Assembly: GCA_003523185.1 (NCBI GenBank) | Contig: DPGN01000075.1 | Span: 1-12,303, forward strand | Source of the DNA: Halieaceae bacterium | GTDB taxonomy: Bacteria; Pseudomonadota; Gammaproteobacteria; Pseudomonadales; Halieaceae | Reading direction: 5' to 3' | DNA length: 12,303 nt | Position numbers and translations under genes: made by a program | Notes under the pieces: model-generated | What the model was told of the DNA's origin: nothing | What the model saw: the letters and a program-made list of their open reading frames with translations, nothing else | Databases searched by the model: none | Shown: one piece after another, positions 1 to 6,118 of the stretch | Layout of the letters: every line of letters begins with the position of its first letter | Position numbering within the stretch: position 1 is the stretch's first letter

Positions 1-501
1 GGCGAGATACGCGATCGCGCGACAATGGAATATGCAGTGTCCTTTGCCGAGACAGGCCACCTGTGTGTTTCAACACTGCACGCCAATAACGCCAATCAAG
101 CACTGGAACGGATTGTTAACTTTTTCCCCGAGGAACGTCGTCCCCAGCTGTTGATGGACCTTTCACTGAACTTACTGGGCATCATGTCTCAGCGCCTTAT
201 CCCCACAGCCGAGGGGGCGCGCTGTGCGGCGATCGAGGTGTTGCTAGCGTCGCCCTTAGTGAAAGACTTGATCTTACAAGGCGATATTCACGCAATGAAG
301 GACATCATGGAGAAATCGATTGATCAGGGCATGAAAACCTTTGATCAGGCACTTTTCAGTCTGTATCACGAGGGCAAGATTACACAGGAGGAGGCGATGC
401 GAAACACGGACTCTGCCAATAACCTGAGACTCAAAATCAAACTAGCCAGCGAGGGCGGTGCCGGCGGCGTTGGCGGACTATCGTTGGAGGAGACTGACTA
501 G
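1..501 (+). CDS. pilU: PilU-type twitching motility ATPase, C-terminal part (5' end outside window)
   Basis: Hexameric secretion-type ATPase at the inner-membrane base of the type IV pilus; PilU works with PilT to power pilus retraction and twitching. The frame is open from base 1, before the first ATG at 25, so 166 residues of a protein usually near 370-380 are present. The first visible residues, GEIRD, are the Walker B end. They are followed by the family's TGHLCVSTLHANNANQAL segment (His box) and by FFPEERRPQLLMDLSLN. The NNANQAL wording and the C-terminal tail ending in GLSLEE fit PilU better than PilT. A short glycine-rich stretch (EGGAGGVGG) precedes the end. The Walker A half is outside the window. 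Its TAG stop lies one base from the stop of the convergent VWA gene. Family assignment is confident; PilU over PilT is an inference from motif wording. Confidence 0.93.
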   Translation, partial: GEIRDRATMEYAVSFAETGHLCVSTLHANNANQALERIVNFFPEERRPQLLMDLSLNLLGIMSQRLIPTAEGARCAAIEVLLASPLVKDLILQGDIHAMKDIMEKSIDQGMKTFDQALFSLYHEGKITQEEAMRNTDSANNLRLKIKLASEGGAGGVGGLSLEETD

Positions 502-516
502 CTCAACTGTTGAGCT
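500..516. repeat. 17-nt palindrome over two convergent stop codons
   Basis: Two perfect 8-nt arms (AGCTCAAC and GTTGAGCT) flank a single central T. As RNA this would be a 7-bp stem with a CTG loop on either strand. It covers the end of the pilU stop (499-501) and the whole VWA stop (503-505). No T-run follows on either strand, so it is not a canonical intrinsic terminator. It may mark 3' ends or simply be coding sequence that happens to be symmetrical. Confidence 0.5.
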
Positions 517-1933
517 GAGCCAGTAAGTCATCAATGACTCGCTCTAATTGCTTAAGAGTGCTGCACTCGGCCGCCACATCGCAGTTGCGGATGACGCCCG
601 GCATTTCAGAATCACCTGTGCCCCAACTTCTCTGGCTTTCCGGATTAAGCCAAATCAGTTGTCGACACTTCGATCGAATTTCAGCAAGTAGGTCGAGTCT
701 TGGATCCGTATTGTTGTTTCTCGCATCGCCCAAAATAATCACCGTAGTGATGCGATTTATGTCGGCCATGGCCAGGCTGGCAAAGTCTTCGAAGGCACGT
801 GCGTAATCCGTGGCGCCACCATATTTTAAGTTGACGCGCTCGATAGCGATCTCTACGGGAAGCGCGCGCAATGTCTCGGTGACTTCGCCCAAGTTCGACG
901 AAAAGGCAAAACTGCGAGTTCTCGGCAGAATATCTTGAAGTGAGTGGAGGAACAGCAATAAGAATTTCGCATAAGCCGCCACAGATCCGCTGACGTCGCA
1001 GAGGATGAGAATCTGAGGTTTGCGTCTTACGCTCTTACGCCACTGGGGTTTAAAGGGAATGCCGTCGGTCGCCATGGCTTTTCGCAAGGTGGCTGGAACG
1101 GCCAACTGTCCCCGTTTAACGCGCTTACGCACCCGGCCGTGACGTGCCGCGAGTTTGCGTGTCATACGCTCTAGCAACCGCTTCAGGCGCGCTCTGTGGT
1201 GCTGGTCTACATTACCTAGCGACATGTTACTCAGTGCTTCATCGAGCATATCCTCGGCATCGCCACTGGCGTGAACCATGTAGGCTCGATCGACCCGATC
1301 TCTGACCTTATTACGAAGCTGCTCGCGTAGCGCCTGCACTGCTTCAAACGCAGCGGGTTCAGTGCTTTCAAGCTCTACCGCGGCATCTCGAAGGGCTTGC
1401 TCTCCCAGAGCATCAAGCATTTTGCGGATGTACTGTCCTCGTTGCGTCAGTAGCTTAATCGCCGATACATCGACCTGTTGCGCCGCCGTCTCTACCGCGA
1501 TGGCAATTGCTGCCTCATCGCCGCTCTTCAGGGCCTCAACCAGTTCGCTCGACAGGTTTTTCGCAAGTTCAGGTTGTGCCTGCATTGCCTGCGAGAGTTG
1601 CTCGCCCAGTTCCTGAGAGGATGGGCTGTCGCCTGTGCTGTCATCCGCGCTGCTGGATGAGTTTTCATTTTTGGATTTATCGGACGAGGGTGCGCCAAAA
1701 TATTGCTCGAAGGCTTCGTTGAAGACTTCGATCTCAAACTTTGATTTAGCCAGCGCACTGCCCAGGCCATTTTTGAGCAGTGTCCGGTCGTCGTAGCCAA
1801 CGAGCCCAGCGACTTCCATAGCCACAAGTGAATCGGCAGGCGATATCAGTATGTCTCGACCGCGCATAAATTCGATGAAGGCCAGCAGTCGATCGGTGGG
1901 TGCGTCCTGACTGAATCGTTCAGCGTGTGCCAT
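503..1933 (-). CDS. CoxE-like von Willebrand factor A domain protein (MoxR partner)
   Basis: A 476-residue cytoplasmic protein with no signal peptide or membrane segment visible. Residues 10-80 match the conserved N-terminal part of CoxE-type proteins (FIEFMRGRDILIS, then a helix ending FNEAFEQYF). Residues about 81-130 are a Ser/Asp/Gln-rich linker, and 160-300 are charged and helical with a strongly basic patch (RHGRVRKRVKRGQ, 265-275). The VWA domain starts near 305. Its metal-ion-dependent adhesion site is complete: DVSGS at 313-317, Thr375 in GGATDY and Asp403 in LGDARNN. The start lies 6 nt after the moxR stop with no obvious Shine-Dalgarno sequence, which suggests translational coupling. 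VWA/MoxR pairs act as chaperone-like remodelling machines (CoxD/CoxE, RavA/ViaA). The substrate here is unknown; gene order points to a metalloenzyme, by inference only. Confidence 0.88.
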   Translation of the reverse strand: MAHAERFSQDAPTDRLLAFIEFMRGRDILISPADSLVAMEVAGLVGYDDRTLLKNGLGSALAKSKFEIEVFNEAFEQYFGAPSSDKSKNENSSSSADDSTGDSPSSQELGEQLSQAMQAQPELAKNLSSELVEALKSGDEAAIAIAVETAAQQVDVSAIKLLTQRGQYIRKMLDALGEQALRDAAVELESTEPAAFEAVQALREQLRNKVRDRVDRAYMVHASGDAEDMLDEALSNMSLGNVDQHHRARLKRLLERMTRKLAARHGRVRKRVKRGQLAVPATLRKAMATDGIPFKPQWRKSVRRKPQILILCDVSGSVAAYAKFLLLFLHSLQDILPRTRSFAFSSNLGEVTETLRALPVEIAIERVNLKYGGATDYARAFEDFASLAMADINRITTVIILGDARNNNTDPRLDLLAEIRSKCRQLIWLNPESQRSWGTGDSEMPGVIRNCDVAAECSTLKQLERVIDDLLAQLNS

Positions 1934-1939
1934 GACGTT

Positions 1940-2887
1940 TTAGGCGTTGGCCGCCTGTTTTTCGGTATTGAGGAGATCCACCAAGTTTTCGACCACACTG
2001 GTCAGGTCTTCCTCATACTTCAGGAGTGCGTTCAAAGAGCTTTTCACAAGCTCTTCATCCAACGAGTCTGCGTGTAACAGGACCAGACTTTTTGCCCAGT
2101 CGATGGTTTCTGATACCGATGGAAGTTTCTTGAGGTCCATCTCGCGCACTTTGCTGACGAAGGTGACCAGATGATCTGTCATAGCCTCAGTGATCTGAGG
2201 TACGCGCGCTCTGACGATGCGGCCCTCGAGTTCCGTCGTTGGAAAGTCGATGTGTAGGTGCAGGCATCGGCGTTTTAACGCGTCGGACAGATCCCGGGTA
2301 TCGTTACTGGTGAGGAAGACAAGTGGCTTTGACCTTCCCTTAAGTGTACCGAGTTCAGGTATGGAAACCTGAAAGTCGGAGAGCACTTCAAGTAGTAGCG
2401 ACTCAAACTCAAAATCTGCCTTGTCAATCTCGTCCACCAAAAGCACAACACCGCCCTCGGCATCGATTGCTTGAAGTAGGGGCCTTGGCTCCAAGAAATC
2501 TTTTGAGAAGAAAACATCATCAAAACTGTGCAATCGCTCAATCGATGCGCGTAAACCCTGCGCCCCTTCCATTACCTCGGAGAGCTGTGTCTTGAGAAGC
2601 TGTGTGTAAAGCAGTTGCTTTCCGTACTTCCACTCATAAATCGCCTTTGACTCATCGAGACCTTCATAGCACTGCAAGCGTACCAGCGGTGCACCTGTCA
2701 CCTGCGCACAGCTTTTCGCGAGTTCCGTTTTCCCTACACCGGGCGGACCCTCTACCAAGATAGGCTTTTCTAGTGCTGCGGCTAGATAGACAACCGTGGC
2801 GATTTGCTCGTTGCAAATGTAACCCGCAGTAGCAAGTGACTCGACAATGCTGTCAACGCTCTCCAGCTTCGGAAAGGAATGGGACAT
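1940..2887 (-). CDS. MoxR-family AAA+ ATPase
   Basis: A 315-residue AAA+ ATPase that probably forms a hexamer and remodels or inserts metal into a client enzyme together with the VWA protein encoded 6 nt downstream. Walker A is GPPGVGKT at 47-54, Walker B is VVLLVDEIDKAD at 147-158, the sensor-1 region is LTSND at 192-196, and the arginine-containing SDALKRRC segment is at 201-208. The C-terminal helical lid runs to about residue 300. Length and motif order are normal for MoxR/CoxD proteins. The ATG at 2887 is supported by AGGA seven bases upstream. The gene starts 20 nt after moaA on the same strand, so a moaA-moxR-VWA transcript is likely. MoxR is a broad family; assignment to the CoxD-like branch rests on its CoxE-like partner rather than on a specific residue. 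Confidence 0.92.
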   Translation of the reverse strand: MSHSFPKLESVDSIVESLATAGYICNEQIATVVYLAAALEKPILVEGPPGVGKTELAKSCAQVTGAPLVRLQCYEGLDESKAIYEWKYGKQLLYTQLLKTQLSEVMEGAQGLRASIERLHSFDDVFFSKDFLEPRPLLQAIDAEGGVVLLVDEIDKADFEFESLLLEVLSDFQVSIPELGTLKGRSKPLVFLTSNDTRDLSDALKRRCLHLHIDFPTTELEGRIVRARVPQITEAMTDHLVTFVSKVREMDLKKLPSVSETIDWAKSLVLLHADSLDEELVKSSLNALLKYEEDLTSVVENLVDLLNTEKQAANA

Positions 2888-2907
2888 AAATAAATCCTAG
2901 TGTGATG

Positions 2908-3909
2908 TTATCCGCCAGTGGCGCTCATCAAACGGACAACCTGAGGTTCATCTGGCTGATCAAACACATGACGCTCGGGTTTATACGCAAGAGAGGCAAC
3001 AATTGCACGTTTCAAGCTGGACGAATCCATGTCGCTACGCAGCATCTGGCGTAAATCCAGAGAATTTTCGTGGCCTAAACACAGGACCAATCGGCCGTCT
3101 GGTGTAATTCTGAGGCGATTGCAGGCACCACAGAAGTTATCCGTAATCGGTGAGATAACGCCGACCTCGGTGCTGGTTCCCTCCACCGAGTAGCGTCGTG
3201 CGGGTCCATCGGTTGAAGACCCCACGATAGGTACAAGGTTGAACCGGCGCCGAATCGTCTCCAACACTTGTGCGGAGGGTACGAGGCTCAATTCACGGTC
3301 AGTTTGAGTGATATGTCCCATCGGCATCTCTTCGATGAAGGCAATATCAATACCCTTATCGAGCGCATAGTCGATGAGTGGCTCTATCTGGGTGTCATTT
3401 TTACCCGTCAGTAAGACGGTGTTGAGTCGAATCCGTTCGAACCCGGCATCAATGGCCGCATCCAATCCAGCGAGTACCTTACTTAGGTCGCCGGTTCGCG
3501 ATAATTCGGCGAATTGGCTGTCGCACAAGGTATCCAGACTCACATTGATACGAGAGATTCCTGCGGCGACCAGAGGCCTTGCCAGCGTTGGCAGTTGGCT
3601 ACCGTTGGTTGTCATCACAAGCTCATTGAGCCCTTCGATGTTGGATAACCCCTGGGCGATATCAATGATGTCAGGACGCACCAACGGTTCGCCACCGGTC
3701 AGTCGAATTTTCTGAACACCCAAATCCACGAACAGCGTCGCGAGCCGAATAATCTCTTCGGCGGATAGCACGGCTTTACGGGGTAAAAACCGCATCTCTT
3801 CAGTCATGCAATACTGGCAGCGAAAATCGCACCGATCGGTCACCGACAGCCGTAGATAACGGATCCGGCGATCGAAAGTATCGACAAGAGAGGATGGCTG
3901 AGATTTCAT
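2908..3909 (-). CDS. moaA: GTP 3',8-cyclase MoaA (molybdenum cofactor biosynthesis)
   Basis: Radical SAM enzyme that, with MoaC, converts GTP to cyclic pyranopterin monophosphate, the first step of molybdopterin synthesis in the cytoplasm. The 333-residue protein has the SAM-binding cluster motif CDFRCQYC (Cys27, 31, 34), the TGGEPLVRPD segment (71-80), GPARRY (235-240) and the C-terminal substrate-side cluster CGAC plus Cys277 (Cys260, 263, 277). It ends in the diagnostic GlyGly (332-333). I chose the ATG at 3909, preceded by AGGTG two bases upstream, because the frame stays open much further but that extension has no MoaA homology and would overlap the divergent transporter gene. It is the first gene of a probable moaA-moxR-VWA operon. 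No other moa or mob gene is in the window. Confidence 0.96.
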   Translation of the reverse strand: MKSQPSSLVDTFDRRIRYLRLSVTDRCDFRCQYCMTEEMRFLPRKAVLSAEEIIRLATLFVDLGVQKIRLTGGEPLVRPDIIDIAQGLSNIEGLNELVMTTNGSQLPTLARPLVAAGISRINVSLDTLCDSQFAELSRTGDLSKVLAGLDAAIDAGFERIRLNTVLLTGKNDTQIEPLIDYALDKGIDIAFIEEMPMGHITQTDRELSLVPSAQVLETIRRRFNLVPIVGSSTDGPARRYSVEGTSTEVGVISPITDNFCGACNRLRITPDGRLVLCLGHENSLDLRQMLRSDMDSSSLKRAIVASLAYKPERHVFDQPDEPQVVRLMSATGG

Positions 3910-3946
3910 GGCACCTAGTGTAACGAACAACCATGGGTAATACGCA
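3910..3946. promoter_or_regulatory. 37-nt divergent gap between moaA and the anion transporter
   Basis: The only non-coding DNA between two divergent start codons. It carries the moaA ribosome-binding sequence on the minus strand (AGGTG, 3916 to 3912). Only a poor GGG lies upstream of the transporter ATG on the plus strand. No convincing -35/-10 pair fits inside, so promoters for both genes must sit partly within the neighbouring coding sequence. I could not pick a good candidate for either. Confidence 0.35.
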
Positions 3947-5344
3947 ATGCTGAAACCGCATTGGCTAAATTTAAATGCATCGGTGATTCCTGGACTGGTT
4001 ACCGCCCTGGCAGCGGGGTGTCTCTCGGCCCTTCTGGGGCAGTCAGAGGCCGCGTCTGTTACGACAGGCGTCGCTGTCCTGTGTGTTTTCTGGTGGATTT
4101 TCGAGCCCATCCCGATTCCGGTCACCTCCTTGATTCCCATGGCAGTGCTGCCGCTCTTGGGTGTCATTAGCCCAAGTGATGTTGCCGCTGCCTATGGATC
4201 ACCCTTGATACTGCTTCTGATGGGCGGGTTTTTATTGTCTAAGGGTATGGAGTCTACGGGGGCTCACACGCGGATTGCGGTGACGGTTGTTCGCTTCGTT
4301 GGCGCTGACGAGCCGAAGCGTTTAATCATGGGATTTATGCTCGCTGCAGCCTTACTCAGCATGTGGATTTCCAATACCGCCACCGTATTGATGCTATTGC
4401 CGGTTGCGCTAGCAGTTATTGCCACCTCGAGTGCGCCGAAAGCGCTGGCAGCACCCCTTCTGTTAGGGCTTGCTTGGGCTTGCAGTATTGGCGGGTTGGG
4501 AACGCCGATCGGAACACCGCCTACGCTTATCTTCATGCAAGTTTATGAGGACACGACAGGCTTGGCGATCAGTTTCAGTCAGTGGATGTCATGGGGGGTT
4601 CCAGTCGTAGTGTTGATGATTCCGCTGATCGCCATAGCGCTGGCCCGGAAAGTCCCGACCGATCTCGTTGTGGATCTTCCAGATATTGGTGCCTGGCGCA
4701 GCGCAGAAAAACGGGTGCTCATTATTTTCGGGTTAACCGCGCTCGCATGGATGACGCGTACCGAGCCGTTTGGTGGTTGGCGCGCATGGCTCGATATGCC
4801 AATGGCCAATGATGCAGCGGTCGCGTTTTGTGCGGTCGTAGCCCTGTTCATAACGCGTGACCGAGAGGGAGAGCAGCTTATCTCCTGGGAGCAGGCGAGC
4901 AATATACCGTGGGGTGTACTACTACTGTTTGCAGGTGGCATTACGTTGGCCAAGGGCTTTGTCAGTTCGGGCTTGAGTGGTCAAGTGGGAGAACTCCTTG
5001 CCAGTCTTGCCATGGTGCCGACGCTTATTGCGATAGCGACGGTGGCGTTGCTGGTAACTGCTTTAACCGAGGCTACATCGAATACAGCAACAACCGCACT
5101 GCTCATGCCGATTTTGGCGGCAGCCTCCATGGCAGCCGACATTGATCCCCTGATATTAATGGTGCCCGCAGCGATGAGCGCTAGTTGTGCCTTTATGCTT
5201 CCTGTCGCCACTGCACCCAATGCGGTTGTTTTTGGAACGGGTCAGATCGACATTCGGACGATGGTGCGCTGGGGAATTTGGGTAAACTTTCTTGGCGCAC
5301 TGATCATTACATCGGTGGTTTACGCGGTTACTACAGCGGCTTAG
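3947..5344 (+). CDS. SLC13/DASS-family sodium:dicarboxylate/anion symporter
   Basis: A 465-residue inner-membrane transporter with about 11-12 hydrophobic segments. DASS proteins import di- and tricarboxylates or sulfate with sodium. Both repeat signatures are present: WISNTAT with Ser-Asn-Thr at 142-144, and EATSNTATT with Ser-Asn-Thr at 378-380. These motifs form the sodium and carboxylate sites. The conserved GGLGTPIGTPPT segment is at 182-193. The C-terminal family signature is clear at about 411-428 (SASCAFMLPVATAPNAVV). The start at 3947 has little Shine-Dalgarno support; an ATG at 3933 is in another frame. The substrate cannot be read from sequence. A C4-dicarboxylate would suit an organism with pckA, while sulfate or another oxyanion is also possible given the moaA neighbour. 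The gene ends in its own terminator hairpin. Confidence 0.92.
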   Translation: MLKPHWLNLNASVIPGLVTALAAGCLSALLGQSEAASVTTGVAVLCVFWWIFEPIPIPVTSLIPMAVLPLLGVISPSDVAAAYGSPLILLLMGGFLLSKGMESTGAHTRIAVTVVRFVGADEPKRLIMGFMLAAALLSMWISNTATVLMLLPVALAVIATSSAPKALAAPLLLGLAWACSIGGLGTPIGTPPTLIFMQVYEDTTGLAISFSQWMSWGVPVVVLMIPLIAIALARKVPTDLVVDLPDIGAWRSAEKRVLIIFGLTALAWMTRTEPFGGWRAWLDMPMANDAAVAFCAVVALFITRDREGEQLISWEQASNIPWGVLLLFAGGITLAKGFVSSGLSGQVGELLASLAMVPTLIAIATVALLVTALTEATSNTATTALLMPILAAASMAADIDPLILMVPAAMSASCAFMLPVATAPNAVVFGTGQIDIRTMVRWGIWVNFLGALIITSVVYAVTTAA

Positions 5345-5364
5345 CCGCAGTAGTAACCATTTTA
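5326..5364 (+). terminator. Intrinsic-type terminator overlapping the transporter stop codon
   Basis: A long inverted repeat: GGTTACTAC (5326-5334), an A-A mismatch, GCGGC (5336-5340), loop TTA, GCCGC (5344-5348), A, then GTAGTAACC (5350-5358). This makes 14 base pairs around one internal mismatch. ATTTTAT follows on the plus strand, so it should stop transcripts of the transporter gene. The TAG stop codon (5342-5344) lies across the loop and first stem base, so the 5' arm encodes the last residues. On the minus strand, downstream of the peroxiredoxin gene, no T-run follows; there it may only protect the mRNA 3' end. Confidence 0.75.
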
Positions 5365-5368
5365 TCTG

Positions 5369-5848
5369 TCAGAGTAGCGCCATCATCGTTTCTGCAGAGC
5401 TCGCTTCCACGCCTGGCCCTTCCTCAACGTTGATATGGGCAATGATGCCGTCATCAACCAACATGGCATAGCGCTGACTGCGCTTGCCCATACCGAATCC
5501 GGTTGCATCGAGTGTAAGTCCCATGGCGTCAGTAAATTGTGCATTACCATCGGCGACCATGATGATTTCGCTGGCATTTTGAGCCTCGCCCCAAGCGCCC
5601 ATCACAAATGCATCGTTGACCGAGAGGCAGGCGATTGAATCTACGCCGGCTGCTTTAATCTTGTCGGCATTGGCGACGTAACCTGGTAGGTGGGCCATGG
5701 AACAGCCCGGTGTGAAAGCGCCTGGTAGTGCAAACAGAAGCACGCGCTTACCTCCGAAAAGATCATCAGTAGAGAGCGGTGCGGGACCTGATTCGCCCAT
5801 AACAGACAGTGTGCAAGATGGGACTTTGTCCCCAGTGGTAAGCGCCAT
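5369..5848 (-). CDS. Prx5-type peroxiredoxin (AhpC/TSA superfamily)
   Basis: A 159-residue cytoplasmic thiol peroxidase that reduces hydrogen peroxide and organic hydroperoxides. The active site is LPGAFTPGCS with peroxidatic Cys49, followed by HLPGYV. Other family marks are SIACLSVNDAFVMGAWG (71-87) and GKRSQRYAMLVDDG (121-134), which carries the conserved active-site Arg. Cysteines are at 12, 49 and 74 only. The late resolving cysteine of human PRDX5 has no counterpart, so recycling by glutaredoxin/glutathione or thioredoxin through an external thiol is likely (inference). The ATG at 5848 is chosen over an in-frame ATG at 5911 because GGAG sits six bases upstream, family homology starts exactly here, and the length then fits. 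There is no fused glutaredoxin domain. It converges on the transporter gene with 24 nt between. Confidence 0.94.
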   Translation of the reverse strand: MALTTGDKVPSCTLSVMGESGPAPLSTDDLFGGKRVLLFALPGAFTPGCSMAHLPGYVANADKIKAAGVDSIACLSVNDAFVMGAWGEAQNASEIIMVADGNAQFTDAMGLTLDATGFGMGKRSQRYAMLVDDGIIAHINVEEGPGVEASSAETMMALL

Positions 5849-5854
5849 GAAAAA

Positions 5855-5858
5855 CTCC
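5855..5858 (-). promoter_or_regulatory. Ribosome-binding site that fixes the peroxiredoxin start
   Basis: GGAG read on the minus strand, six bases before the ATG at 5848. It supports this start over the longer in-frame alternative, whose extra 21 residues have no family counterpart. Confidence 0.65.
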
Positions 5859-5967
5859 AAATGGTTTTGTTTGAGCCGCAAATAGTCCGCGAAAACTCCC
5901 TCACTAGGCAAGTGGCGATTGACCCGAATTTAACGCGATGACCATTTTTCTCGATGACGTTTGGGTA

Positions 5968-5996
5968 TTGCCCCGAAAATGTGACAAGTTTTTAAA
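5968..5996 (+). promoter_or_regulatory. Candidate sigma-70 promoter for the RND efflux operon
   Basis: TTGCCC (5968-5973) and TTTAAA (5991-5996) are separated by exactly 17 nt; each matches four of six consensus bases. The start point would be near 6003, giving a leader of about 115 nt. A competing -10-like TATAAC lies at 6018-6023 but lacks a partner -35. The rest of the 270-nt gap (5849-6118) shows no small gene. I found no convincing promoter for the divergent peroxiredoxin gene. Confidence 0.3.
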
Positions 5997-6011
5997 CGGG
6001 TAACTGACCCG
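5997..6011. repeat. Short inverted repeat directly after the candidate -10
   Basis: CGGGT and ACCCG flank AACTG, a perfect 5-nt inverted repeat covering the predicted transcription start. That is a usual place for a repressor operator of an efflux operon. The arms are short enough to arise by chance, and no regulator gene is present in the window. Confidence 0.25.
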
Positions 6012-6118
6012 GCGCCGTATAACGTTCAAGTTCACCTGAGACAAAAGCTAGACACCAGGCTTGAGTTCGGGCTGATGAATCCCCATTTAGTCGACAGCCT
6101 TCCGAGACGGAACAAAAT

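Noticed and set aside
11..18. GCGATCGC, the HIP1 octamer abundant in cyanobacteria
   Set aside because: I noticed it only once, and all proteins are gammaproteobacterial in style, so it is a chance match.
1528..1827. 99-codon minus-strand frame within the VWA gene
   Set aside because: Same-strand out-of-frame shadow of the Ser/Gln-rich linker; low-complexity translation with no start signal.
2913..2923. CGCCA-G-TGGCG palindrome at the moaA 3' end
   Set aside because: It encodes the conserved MoaA C-terminal GlyGly codons, gives only a four-pair stem and has no T-run, so coding constraint explains it.
3910..4167. N-terminal extension of the moaA frame (86 extra codons, start at 4167)
   Set aside because: The extension overlaps the divergent transporter gene, has no MoaA homology, and the ATG at 3909 has a Shine-Dalgarno-like AGGTG and gives normal MoaA length.
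5849..5911. Earlier in-frame ATG for the peroxiredoxin
   Set aside because: The extra 21 residues have no family counterpart, while the ATG at 5848 has GGAG at ideal spacing.
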